From Clostridia bacterium (GTDB lineage Bacteria; Bacillota; Clostridia; Oscillospirales; Acutalibacteraceae): DNA of 49,683 nucleotides. Positions 17,501 to 24,462 of this stretch are shown here, one piece after another. The stretch covers positions 1-49,683 of the forward strand of contig JAFWGH010000079.1 in the NCBI GenBank assembly GCA_017512465.1, read 5' to 3'. Position 1 is the first letter of the stretch. Each line of letters opens with the position of its first letter. The notes beneath the pieces were generated by a model that was not told where the DNA came from, made no database searches, and was given only the letters and a program-made list of their open reading frames with translations. Made by a program: the position numbers and the translations under genes.

Positions 17501-17893
17501 TGTATTATCGGAGTGATAATATCCGTATTTATCATTAGCGGGGCTAAAGTCAATGGAATAATCTTTTTCACTTGCCGCGGTACCGTTGTTATCTTTATAC
17601 CAAATCACAATACCGCCCATATCTTTGTAATTCTCCGCTTCCCAGGTCCAACCGTCCGGATTACCTGTTTGCGTGCCTTTAAAGACGCGGTTAAAACCGT
17701 TACCGGCATCAAGAATGTGCAAATCAATTTCAACATGGTAAACAGGGTTATCGTCCTGATGCTCAATACGATATGCATACTCCGATGCACCTGCCGCACC
17801 GGCACCGGGTGCGGTAAACACCCAACAGGTCATGAGCATGACCATACACAAAATGAGTGATAAGGTTCTTTTGGTGTACACTTTCAACTTCAT
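14591..17893 (-). CDS. Large secreted protein with cysteine-rich repeats
   Basis: The product has about 1100 residues. It starts with a basic region and signal peptide (LSLILCMVMLMTCWVFTAPG, cleavage around residues 33-36). The first 400 or so residues are aromatic- and Ser/Thr-rich beta-type sequence. Residues about 585-760 hold a series of CxxC units (CNTCEQT, YCSVCDAQ, HCSVCDYG, CERCEKC), each near a GH or H residue, a repeat common in secreted proteins of gut Clostridia. The C-terminal 340 residues match no family I know. I saw no LPXTG or SLH motif. I place the start at the ATG after GAGAGGAAA, rather than an upstream TTG. It is monocistronic, behind a palindrome-rich control region. Confidence 0.8.
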   Translation of the reverse strand: MKLKVYTKRTLSLILCMVMLMTCWVFTAPGAGAAGASEYAYRIEHQDDNPVYHVEIDLHILDAGNGFNRVFKGTQTGNPDGWTWEAENYKDMGGIVIWYKDNNGTAASEKDYSIDFSPANDKYGYYHSDNTTTAKSSLFPQNSSSDWDSWDNTYYTLCLDLSGFPTAYAVYNNNDHMKFSWGWKPDTWTDFEITQIRVSGYDSSVDVTSEAYDSYRPIFTGNIRSASTDGENCSRYYIKQDDTVAIWRPNEYGDNFESNTENNWVHFSDYAAGQDAMKKGGSFNSAYTKSWSVPVPQFSDYSFTKSADTSEYYVAGEHAVFSSAYTFSNKDQYGAVLAGTLEQSFSVVEDKHYENSAWTDSSFATPSYSLNGATGEITPTKANGFQYHKYSIRPETTWIISGAYVNVNGAVNGLYYGNTKTALMNYPQQTVTYTYNNTTTLGAPVKTDAENDIYDSMGTAAVTNVGDTGSNAGYSALYGDDVTTVPAAAQYTDHYYDASGHYTAAATPFTAPGTMHESLSVSCAYGAATAHAWSAWAEMDSATEGMSASDYHRSVCTVGGETHYRYQPHDWDAGTTDTATCTAGGSITYTCNTCEQTKTVATDAKGHTPAAAVTENSSAADCENNGGYDTVVYCSVCDAQISSAHTVIPATGHDIAGVDWSSDGINHWKTCKNANCPNPRQSQSGHDTAEGESVVTKEATCMETGTSVTHCSVCDYGVESVIPIDSTNHLQTAKSVDPQENEDVGFVYMQCERCEKCWAASYNGSAYVATGEAQPNPIDVKTASHKIPKPDFNAFTDSNMGYDYSGRLSSLKIMKEAYTDVDNSYQDIRFSGSVAIPYTQSGDTRVYDVPYAVNPSKVLSGGKMKSVEEIQNDSSIGNGIVDFGYIYTQDKYMDYNPENLTIENASKMTNYNGNAGYYYQRMSVVEKNASSGTFNGNNWKGVTFHADGENGENKAAALTFNLVITMKAKNWKKLYAARPYILYKYNGIVYEIYDSGCSAGELPEGEEYEGMTPIARYSFGTVFSTALGYMFEEAEGDGSSTAIERYMRTRIFAHQSDFGNDRADAAAAEAAGINWWRYYFYETFNEFYTDYGTIYDAVIG

Positions 17894-17911
17894 AAGCAAT
17901 TTCCTCTCTTA

Positions 17912-17926
17912 TTTAACGACGTTAAA
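17912..17926. promoter_or_regulatory. Operator candidate 1: TTTAAC-GAC-GTTAAA
   Basis: A perfect 6+3+6 palindrome between the promoter and the start of the large secreted protein gene. It shares TTAAC-N3-GTTAA with two further sites upstream. Confidence 0.55.
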
Positions 17927-17942
17927 TAATTTAGCAAAAAAA

Positions 17943-17955
17943 TAAACTTTGTTAA
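17943..17955. promoter_or_regulatory. Operator candidate 2 (one mismatch)
   Basis: TAAAC-TTT-GTTAA matches the TTAAC-N3-GTTAA palindrome at 9 of 10 arm positions. Confidence 0.45.
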
Positions 17956-17998
17956 TTAATTTTAGCAAAAAAAAGAAACAGCCATTTATACCTATTAA

Positions 17999-18017
17999 TT
18001 AACTTTGTTAAATTATA
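17999..18017 (-). promoter_or_regulatory. Operator candidate 3 with abutting -10 box
   Basis: The perfect palindrome TTAAC-TTT-GTTAA (17999-18011) directly follows, on the minus strand, a consensus TATAAT (18012-18017). A protein bound here would cover the transcription start, which fits repression. The -35 box is not clear. Confidence 0.5.
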
Positions 18018-18138
18018 CCACATTTAAAAATTTAAAACTATTGACAATTCTTCCAATGATTTTAAATTTTGCGTAAATTTCACTCACACTTTTTGTGAAA
18101 AATGCATAAAAGCATTTTTTTGATTATCCATTATAAAA

Positions 18139-18164
18139 TAGCAGCCACTTGCTCGTGACTGCTA
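18139..18164 (-). other. Hairpin in the spacer upstream of the large secreted protein gene
   Basis: TAGCAG-C-CAC pairs with GTG-A-CTGCTA (one mismatch) around a TTGCTC loop; on the minus strand TTTTATAA follows, so it could be a second, weaker terminator of the oxidoreductase operon. Confidence 0.4.
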
Positions 18165-18216
18165 CATAGTTGAAAATTTTCAGTTTTAACTTTTGCACCA
18201 ACTATTGACAAAGAAC

Positions 18217-18259
18217 CAAAAAACACCTATTCTAAAAATGATTAAAATAAAAGGTGTTT
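18217..18259 (-). terminator. Terminator of the acyl-CoA synthetase/oxidoreductase operon
   Basis: Stem AAACACCT/AGGTGTTT with a 23-base AT-rich loop and a T6 run on the minus strand, starting within the last codon of the gamma subunit gene. Confidence 0.65.
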
Positions 18260-18791
18260 ATTCAAAATCATAACCTGCTTTTATCGCTTTTAAATTCACA
18301 TCAATAAGATTTGCTTTTCTTGCGGAAACGACCTTTTTGAGTGCATCCTCCATGCCTTCAAAGCTGACCACACCGGTTTCTTTAATAACTTTACCGAGAA
18401 TAATCATATTCGCCAAAGTCGGAATACCGGCATCCTGCGCCATTTTGGTGGCGGGAATGTAGTAAACATCCACATCTTCCCTCTCCACCTTGCGGCTGAT
18501 GAGAGTGGAATCCACAAAAATCTTAGCGCCTTTTTCCGCCGCTTTCTCATATTTATCTAAAGACGGCAGATTCATCACAATGAGTACATTCGGGTCATCC
18601 ACAATCGGAGAGCCGACAGGCTCATCGCTGATAATGACATTACAGTTTGCCGTACCGCCGCGCATTTCCGGACCGTAAGACGGCAGCCAGCTGAGTTGTT
18701 TACCCTCTACAAGACCTTTATAAGCAAGTACCTTACCTGCGAAAAGAATACCCTGTCCGCCGAAGCCGGCGATTAAAATTTTACTGGTCAT
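18258..18791 (-). CDS. 2-oxoacid:ferredoxin oxidoreductase, gamma subunit
   Basis: This 177-residue subunit carries the family N-terminus (ILIAGFGGQGILFAGKVLA) and the SYGPEMRGGTANC segment typical of gamma subunits of KOR/VOR-type enzymes. These join CoA acylation of 2-oxoacids to ferredoxin reduction, and can run in reverse as CO2-fixing synthases. The start overlaps the beta subunit stop (TAATG), so the stoichiometry is probably translation-coupled. It is the last of four subunits, in the order delta-alpha-beta-gamma, and is followed directly by a terminator. Confidence 0.92.
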   Translation of the reverse strand: MTSKILIAGFGGQGILFAGKVLAYKGLVEGKQLSWLPSYGPEMRGGTANCNVIISDEPVGSPIVDDPNVLIVMNLPSLDKYEKAAEKGAKIFVDSTLISRKVEREDVDVYYIPATKMAQDAGIPTLANMIILGKVIKETGVVSFEGMEDALKKVVSARKANLIDVNLKAIKAGYDFE

Positions 18792-19543
18792 TATTTTTCG
18801 CCCTCCTCGCTTGTTTTATCTTTATAAACACCCAAGGGATAGTAAGGAATCATCTTTTCCTCCACCCAATCGAGTGCCTGCTGCGGTGTCATACCCCAGT
18901 TGGTCGGGCAGGAAGAGACAACCTCAATCAAAGAGAAGCCTTTACCCTGAATTTGGTTTTCAAATGCCTTCTTAATTGCCTTTTGTGCCTGCTTAACATT
19001 TTTAACATTGTTTACAGCGACTCTTTGAATGTACGCCGGACCGTCTAACGCCGCAAGCAGCTCGCTGACTTTAATCGGGAAGCCTGCCGTTGCAACATCT
19101 CTGCCGTAGGGAGAGGTCTGTGTTACCTGCCCCGGCAAAGAGGTCGGTGCCATTTGACCGCCGGTCATACCGTAAATCGCATTATTGATAAAGATAATTG
19201 TAATGTTTTCATTTCTCGTTGCGGCATGCACGGTTTCCGCCATACCGATGGAAGCTAAGTCGCCGTCTCCCTGATAGGTAAACACAATATTATCGGGAAG
19301 TGCTCTTTTGATACCGGTCGCTACTGCCGGCGCTCTGCCGTGTGCAGCTTCTACCATATCGCAAGAAAAATAATCATATGCCATAACGGCACAGCCTACC
19401 GGTGCTACACCGATAGCATCGCCTTCAATACCAAGTTCGTCTATTGCCTGAGCAACAAGGCGGTGAACAATACCATGTGTACAGCCGGGACAATAGTGAA
19501 GCGGCACATCACACAATGCGTGCGGTTTTTCAAATACTACCAT
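18791..19543 (-). CDS. 2-oxoacid:ferredoxin oxidoreductase, beta (TPP-binding) subunit
   Basis: The beta subunit binds thiamine diphosphate and the proximal [4Fe-4S] cluster. The 250-residue product shows the YCPGCTHG segment near residue 18 and the TPP motif GDGDLASIGMAE through FINNAIYGMTGGQ at about residues 93-128. The GQVTQTSPYGRD stretch is typical of KOR/VOR beta chains. Length fits a four-subunit enzyme. It overlaps the alpha gene at its start and the gamma gene at its end. Substrate type (2-oxoglutarate, 2-oxoisovalerate or aryl pyruvate) cannot be decided from motifs alone. Confidence 0.93.
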   Translation of the reverse strand: MVVFEKPHALCDVPLHYCPGCTHGIVHRLVAQAIDELGIEGDAIGVAPVGCAVMAYDYFSCDMVEAAHGRAPAVATGIKRALPDNIVFTYQGDGDLASIGMAETVHAATRNENITIIFINNAIYGMTGGQMAPTSLPGQVTQTSPYGRDVATAGFPIKVSELLAALDGPAYIQRVAVNNVKNVKQAQKAIKKAFENQIQGKGFSLIEVVSSCPTNWGMTPQQALDWVEEKMIPYYPLGVYKDKTSEEGEK

Positions 19544-20604
19544 TATTCATTACCTCCTGCTACATTTTTAATAGATGCAAGCACCTGTTCGGGTGACGGA
19601 ATCATACCGCCGGCGCGGTTGCAAAGCTCAACCGGGCACTTGCACTCACTTGCAAGCTTGATATCCTCAATCATTTGTCCCATGGAAAGCTCAACACTGA
19701 CAAATGCCTTGCAATGCTCGGCTGCCTTTTTGACTGCTTCGCTCGGGAAGGGCCACAAAGTAATCGGTCTTAACAAGCCGGCTTTAATTCCCTGCTTTCT
19801 CGCCTCAACCACTGCATTTTTGGAAACTCTTGCAGCAATACCGAAAGCAACAACGCACACCTCGGCATCCTCCATCATGTATTCTTCATACATCACTTCG
19901 TTTTTCTCGATGATGGAGTATTTCTCATATCTGTCAAAATTGGTTTTTTCCAATTCTTCCGGCTTTAAGTAGAGAGAGTTCACAATGTTATGCTCTCTTT
20001 GCATCTTCGTACCGGTGAGTGCCCACGGTTTTTCCACCGTTACGCCGCTCTCCTCGGGAAGGAGTACGGGTTCCATCATCTGCCCCATGGTACCATCGGC
20101 TAACAGCATGGTCGGCATGCGGTACTTATCGGCAAGCTCAAAGCACTTTGCGGTTAAATCTGCCATTTCCTGCACGGAAGAGGGTGCCAACACAATTAAG
20201 TGATAGTCGCCGTGGCCGCCGCCCTTGGTTGCCTGGAAATAATCGGACTGGGAGGGTTGGATTCCACCCAAGCCGGGGCCGCCTCTTTGCACATTGACAA
20301 TGAGTGCCGGAAGGTCGGCACCTGCAATATAGGAAATACCCTCTTGCTTCAGGGATACACCGGGGCTGGAAGAAGATGTCATTACGCGCAAGCCGGTGCT
20401 CGCTACGCCATACACCATATTGATGGCGGCGATTTCACTTTCCGCCTGCAGGAAGCAGCCGCCGATTTTCGGCATGCGCTTTGCCATGTACGCTGCAAGC
20501 TCGGTTTGCGGTGTAATCGGATAACCGAAGTAATGGCGGCAGCCGGCTCTGATTGCAGCCTCTGCGATCGCTTCATTACCTTTCATTAAAACTTTTTCGC
20601 TCAT
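19543..20604 (-). CDS. 2-oxoacid:ferredoxin oxidoreductase, alpha subunit (VorB-like)
   Basis: The 353-residue alpha subunit contains the GYPITPQTELAAYM N-terminal pyrimidine-binding region, the SSSPGVSLKQEGISY segment and the QRGGPGLGG stretch found in KorA/VorB-type chains. General annotation often calls this group 3-methyl-2-oxobutanoate dehydrogenase subunit VorB, but specificity in the group varies. I place the start at the ATG after GAGGTGGCG, inside the longest frame; that site overlaps the delta subunit stop codon. The T-box at the head of the operon argues for an amino-acid-linked substrate. Confidence 0.92.
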   Translation of the reverse strand: MSEKVLMKGNEAIAEAAIRAGCRHYFGYPITPQTELAAYMAKRMPKIGGCFLQAESEIAAINMVYGVASTGLRVMTSSSSPGVSLKQEGISYIAGADLPALIVNVQRGGPGLGGIQPSQSDYFQATKGGGHGDYHLIVLAPSSVQEMADLTAKCFELADKYRMPTMLLADGTMGQMMEPVLLPEESGVTVEKPWALTGTKMQREHNIVNSLYLKPEELEKTNFDRYEKYSIIEKNEVMYEEYMMEDAEVCVVAFGIAARVSKNAVVEARKQGIKAGLLRPITLWPFPSEAVKKAAEHCKAFVSVELSMGQMIEDIKLASECKCPVELCNRAGGMIPSPEQVLASIKNVAGGNE

Positions 20605-20614
20605 ACTCGCCACC

Positions 20615-20821
20615 TCACTTCTCAACCGTGATTACACAATCAGGGCACATGGTCGCGCAAAAAGCACAGGCGATGCACTTGGACTGGTCGGTAATCCCTG
20701 CAGGAGAATGTCCTTTCTTGTTAATAATGTCTTTTTTAATTTCTATGATTTGCTTAGGACATGCGTTCACACAAAGACCGCAGCCTTTACACAAATCTTC
20801 ATCAAAAGTTACTTTAGGCAT
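20615..20821 (-). CDS. 2-oxoacid:ferredoxin oxidoreductase, delta subunit (2x[4Fe-4S] ferredoxin)
   Basis: The 68-residue protein has two ferredoxin motifs, CKGCGLCVNACPK and CIACAFCATMCPD, each binding a [4Fe-4S] cluster that passes electrons between the TPP site and external ferredoxin. A 13-residue spacer with GHSPAG separates them, as in VorD/KorD. The start is the ATG after GAAAGGGG. It lies 61 bases after the P-loop ATPase gene and 10 bases before the alpha subunit start. Confidence 0.93.
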   Translation of the reverse strand: MPKVTFDEDLCKGCGLCVNACPKQIIEIKKDIINKKGHSPAGITDQSKCIACAFCATMCPDCVITVEK

Positions 20822-20882
20822 TTCTTTACCCCTTTCCAACTTTAATTTTTATTCACTTTACAGCCGAAAAAGCGGCTGAAGG

Positions 20883-21536
20883 TTAATCAATAATCTTTTT
20901 TTGCAGCTTTAGCGGCATGATACACTGTGCATCAAACCGAGGCGCCAAGCTCTCTTTAACACTTGTAAATAACAGCGGCAAGCCCGTGAGTGCACACAGT
21001 TTGTTTACTTCTTCCTCGGTAGAAAGGATATCCTGCGCGGTTGTCTCCTCGCCCAAATTGGAATTGTTGACAATCGCCGTAAACGCTATGCCTCCCGCGC
21101 CTTCAATCTCGCGCATCACCTCGATTGCTTCTTCGGCAGTGCGCGTGAGCGGGCGGAAAAAGTTGGCGACAAAAACCATTTCGTAGTTATTCTCTTCCAA
21201 AATGTACGGGCGGTATCTGCCGAGCGCCAAAGCACCTCTTTCATCGCCGCCAATATCCATTATAGCATAAAAAGATGTATTTTGCACTAATGAATATATT
21301 TCCTGCGGCAAGGCAGGCAAATCCACATTGGAATTGGCAAATGCGGGCGATATCAATTCCACGCCGGCGCGCGCCAAATCCTCAGCGGAATCCTTGGTTC
21401 TGAAATAGGGATTGACCACATCCAAATCCGCAATTTTCACATCTTTCCCCTGCGCGGCAAGCTGCAGAGCAAGATTGACTGCAATATTCGTTTTTCCGCT
21501 GCCGTAATGACCGGCAAATAAATATACTCTTTTCAT
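20883..21536 (-). CDS. P-loop ATPase of the MinD/CobQ-like group
   Basis: The 217-residue protein has a Walker A motif of the GHYGSGKTNIAVNLA form at residues 8-22 and a switch-like DLDVVNPYFRT segment near 38, then MDIGGDERG. This resembles the MinD/ParA/CobQ class rather than a kinase. The role is not established; genes of this type can accompany ferredoxin-dependent oxidoreductases, perhaps in cofactor or cluster handling, which is inference. The ribosome binding site upstream is weak (TGGATT), perhaps because the four-helix-bundle cassette was inserted just in front of it. Confidence 0.8.
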   Translation of the reverse strand: MKRVYLFAGHYGSGKTNIAVNLALQLAAQGKDVKIADLDVVNPYFRTKDSAEDLARAGVELISPAFANSNVDLPALPQEIYSLVQNTSFYAIMDIGGDERGALALGRYRPYILEENNYEMVFVANFFRPLTRTAEEAIEVMREIEGAGGIAFTAIVNNSNLGEETTAQDILSTEEEVNKLCALTGLPLLFTSVKESLAPRFDAQCIMPLKLQKKIID

Positions 21537-21554
21537 AATCCATTTTGGATTGTA

Positions 21555-21584
21555 GCAGTCAGCAACCGGCAGTCAGCAGTCAGC
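21555..21584 (+). repeat. Heptamer array, downstream end of cassette A
   Basis: Four heptamers, CAGTCAG CAACCGG CAGTCAG CAGTCAG, with flanking G and C. It is 80% complementary (24 of 30) to the array at 22069-22098, so the two form an imperfect inverted repeat around the four-helix-bundle gene. Confidence 0.75.
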
Positions 21585-21611
21585 CACTGACGAAAGAACC
21601 ACTGCAATCCA

Positions 21612-21995
21612 CTAATCTTCTTTCAAACCAATTCCTTCGTTTTTTATGCGCGCTATCAATGCATTAAGCAACTTGCCTATTTCTTTACACAAATCAAAAA
21701 GTGCTTGCAACTGCTCCTCATTATAATACTTTAAACGAACAGCAAGCAACATCTGTGTTTCCAATTCGGCAAGAGAACCGGAAGCAATGTAAAGAAATCT
21801 GATAAATTCTTTATCAGAACATCTGCCATAGCCTTCAGCAATATTCGAAGGTACAGAAAGCGCACAACGGCGCATTTGACTAGACAACCCGAACAATTCT
21901 TCCTTTGGCAATAATTCAGTGTAATCATACACATTTTGCGCCAAATCTATTGACTTTTGCCAAACAATTAAATCTTTGTAACTCTTGTATCTCAT
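21612..21995 (-). CDS. Four-helix-bundle protein (S23/IVS-Avd family), cassette A
   Basis: The 127-residue protein matches the family first described from 23S rRNA intervening sequences and related to the Avd protein of diversity-generating retroelements. Signature parts are YKDLIVWQKSIDLAQNVY, LSSQMRRCALSVPSNIAEGY, KEFIRFLYIASGSLAELETQ and a final helix. Members form basic pentameric barrels; cellular function outside retroelements is unknown. The gene lies between the acyl-CoA synthetase and P-loop ATPase genes of one operon, in the same orientation, and is bounded by inverted heptamer arrays. A second copy lies at 42013-42372. AGGA precedes the start. Confidence 0.9.
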   Translation of the reverse strand: MRYKSYKDLIVWQKSIDLAQNVYDYTELLPKEELFGLSSQMRRCALSVPSNIAEGYGRCSDKEFIRFLYIASGSLAELETQMLLAVRLKYYNEEQLQALFDLCKEIGKLLNALIARIKNEGIGLKED

Positions 21996-22020
21996 AATAA
22001 TCCTGTTTGAGTGTGATCAA

Positions 22021-22062
22021 AGCTTGCCCCGCAAGCTACAATCGGGTATGGGCAGCGCCCAT
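22021..22062 (-). other. Two perfect hairpins ahead of the cassette A gene
   Basis: AGCTTGC-CCC-GCAAGCT (22021-22037) and ATGGGC-AGC-GCCCAT (22048-22062) lie between the heptamer array and the four-helix-bundle start. They would form in the operon mRNA and might slow or process it. Confidence 0.55.
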
Positions 22063-22068
22063 CCATTC

Positions 22069-22098
22069 GCTGACCGCCGACTGCTGAATGCCGACTGC
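22069..22098 (-). repeat. Heptamer array, upstream end of cassette A
   Basis: Heptamers GCTGACC GCCGACT GCTGAAT GCCGACT plus GC, starting five bases after the acyl-CoA synthetase stop codon. It is inverted relative to 21555-21584. Confidence 0.75.
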
Positions 22099-22103
22099 TA
22101 TTT

Positions 22104-24371
22104 TTACAGCTTGTTGCGCTGGATTTTACCGCTGATGGATTTGGGCAACTCGTCTCTAAAGACCACGATACGCGGGTATTTATAAGGCGCCGTGTTCTTC
22201 TTGACATAGTTTTGAATTTCTTTTTTGAGCTCTTCCGTGCCTTCTTTGCCCTTCACAAGCACAATGCTCGCTTTGACTACCTGCCCTCTGACTTCATCGG
22301 GCTCGGCGGAAACGCCGCACTCGAGCACATAGGGGAGCTCCATAATCACGCTCTCGATTTCAAACGGACCGATACGATAGCCGGAGGACTTAATAACATC
22401 GTCTGTCCTGCCGACATACCAGAAGTAGCCGTCTTCATCCTTCCAAGCGGTATCACGCGTATGGTACATTCCATCGTGCCAAATCTTGGCAGTGTTTTCT
22501 TCATCACGGTAATAGCCTTTAAACAGACCGCAGGGCACTTCATCATCCACACGAATGACAATTTCACCCACTTCACCGGTTTCAACACTATTGCCCTCTT
22601 CATCCACGATATCCACATTGTACTGCGGGTTAGGTTTGCCCATGGAGCCGACCTTGGTGCGCGAGCCGATTAAGTTGCCGATGGTCAAGGTGGTTTCGGT
22701 CTGACCGAAGCCTTCCATAATCTGCAAGCCGGTTGCCTTTTCAAACTGGCGGAACACTTCGGGATTGAGTGCTTCACCCGCGGTAGTCATATGGTGAATG
22801 GAGCTTAAATCGTATTTCGATAAATCTTCTTTAATAAACAGCCTCAACATTGTGGGCGGCGCGCAGAAGGTTGTGATGTTGTACTTTTGGAACATCGGCA
22901 TAATATCATCTGCATGGAAGCGGTTGAAATCATACACAAATACCGCACCTTCACACAGCCACTGTCCGTAGAGCTTGCCCCAAAGGGATTTGCCCCAACC
23001 GGTATCGGAAATGGTGAAGTGCAAGCCGTCTCGCTCACAGCAGTGCCAATACTTGGCGGTTACAAAATGCCCCAACGCATATTTATAGGAATGCTCTGCC
23101 ATCTTCGGGTTTCCGGTGGTACCGGAAGTGAAGAGTAAGAACATGGTATCATCGCCCGCCGGCGTATCGCTCTTGCGCGGGAAACGGGTGGAGAAGAGTG
23201 CATACTCTTGATTATAGTTATTCCAGCCTTCCCTGTCATCGCCGACAATGATTTTGGTTTCGAGCGAGGGAGATTCCAGTGCTGCGGTTTCGACTGCTTC
23301 GGGAATACCGTCATCCTGCGTGGCAATAATTGCCTTCACGCTTGCCGCATTGAAGCGGTAGACTAAATCGTGTGCCTTCAACTGGTTCGTGGCGGGAATT
23401 GCCACAGCACCGATTTTGTGCAGCGCGAGCATGGTAAACCAGAATTGATAGTGGCGCTTAAGAATAAGCATGACCTTATCGCCTTTTTTGATACCCAGCT
23501 GTGTCAGATAATTGGCGCAGCGGTTGGATTCCTGCTTCATCTGCTTAAAGGTGAAGCGGCGCTCTTTTTTATCGTTATCCACATAAATCATAGCAAGCTT
23601 ATCCGGCTCTTTGTCGGCAAGCGCATCCACCAAATCATAGGCAAAATTGAAGCGGTGGGTATTTTTAAAGCGAATGTTCAGCAGTTTTCCCTTTTCGTTT
23701 TCTTCGGTTTCAATAAATTCTTCGCATAACAGCTTCTCACTCGGGCGCGTGGAAACAATGCTTTCTCTGATTTTTTCTTCTTTTGTCTCCTTGCCGGGCA
23801 AGACCACTGCCAAGAAGGTGCAATCCTTCCCGTCTACAGCAATCATACCGTGAGGGGTGGAGGAATTATAATAAATAGAATCGCCTTCGTGTAACACTTC
23901 GCAGTTGGAGCCGACCTGCACTTTGAGCGAACCGCTGATAATGAGGTCAAATTCCTGCCCCGAGTGCTTAGTCAGGTGAATGGGTTTGTTCTGCAATTCG
24001 GGCGAATACTCATATGTTACCCAATAAGGCTCGGCGATTTTGTGCTTAAATTCATGTGCTAAGTTTTTAATGGTGATACCGTCTTCCTTCGTGGTTTCTT
24101 TGCCTGCGCCGGCTCTGGTGACCGTATACGATGACAGGTGCGCACCCTGCCCCTCCAAGAGCTCGGTAATTTCAATGCCGAATGCCAAAGCGCACTTGTG
24201 AATAAAGGTAAACGGTAAATCCGCTACTCCGCTTTCATAGGCGCGGTACTGCTCTTCGCTGACTTCGGTCTTCTTAGCCATTTTGGCTGCCGACCAACCC
24301 ATGATTTCTCGCGTGCCTTTGATTCTTGCCGCGACTTCACTGAGTTGGGTTAATGCTGCATTTTCGTTCAT
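22104..24371 (-). CDS. HTH-cupin-acyl-CoA synthetase (AMP-forming) fusion
   Basis: Three parts are fused in 755 residues. Residues about 10-65 are an XRE-type helix-turn-helix (MGWSAAKMAKKTEVSEEQYR). Residues about 100-200 are a cupin (HSGQEFDLIISGSLKVQVG through YYNSSTPHG). From about 215 on there is an ANL-superfamily acyl-CoA ligase with LLFTSGTTGNPK (phosphate loop, near 415), GFGQTETT, YHTRDTAWKDEDGY, GYRIGPFEIES and the catalytic Lys in SGKIQRNKL at the C-terminus. The ligase would activate a carboxylic acid with ATP and CoA. The HTH-cupin half resembles small regulators that sense an organic acid. It is the first gene behind the T-box and probably supplies the acyl-CoA used by the downstream oxidoreductase. 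Confidence 0.9.
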   Translation of the reverse strand: MNENAALTQLSEVAARIKGTREIMGWSAAKMAKKTEVSEEQYRAYESGVADLPFTFIHKCALAFGIEITELLEGQGAHLSSYTVTRAGAGKETTKEDGITIKNLAHEFKHKIAEPYWVTYEYSPELQNKPIHLTKHSGQEFDLIISGSLKVQVGSNCEVLHEGDSIYYNSSTPHGMIAVDGKDCTFLAVVLPGKETKEEKIRESIVSTRPSEKLLCEEFIETEENEKGKLLNIRFKNTHRFNFAYDLVDALADKEPDKLAMIYVDNDKKERRFTFKQMKQESNRCANYLTQLGIKKGDKVMLILKRHYQFWFTMLALHKIGAVAIPATNQLKAHDLVYRFNAASVKAIIATQDDGIPEAVETAALESPSLETKIIVGDDREGWNNYNQEYALFSTRFPRKSDTPAGDDTMFLLFTSGTTGNPKMAEHSYKYALGHFVTAKYWHCCERDGLHFTISDTGWGKSLWGKLYGQWLCEGAVFVYDFNRFHADDIMPMFQKYNITTFCAPPTMLRLFIKEDLSKYDLSSIHHMTTAGEALNPEVFRQFEKATGLQIMEGFGQTETTLTIGNLIGSRTKVGSMGKPNPQYNVDIVDEEGNSVETGEVGEIVIRVDDEVPCGLFKGYYRDEENTAKIWHDGMYHTRDTAWKDEDGYFWYVGRTDDVIKSSGYRIGPFEIESVIMELPYVLECGVSAEPDEVRGQVVKASIVLVKGKEGTEELKKEIQNYVKKNTAPYKYPRIVVFRDELPKSISGKIQRNKL

Positions 24372-24462
24372 TTTTTCTTTTCTCCTTCAAATCAGTTTTT
24401 GATAGATTTTGAGAAATTATCGGGCGTTTCTGCCGCAGAATGAACATGGGCTTTTCTGCGCG

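Noticed and set aside
21555-22098. CRISPR or VNTR interpretation of the heptamer arrays
   Set aside because: Units are seven bases without spacers, only about four copies, and arranged as inverted pairs around a gene.
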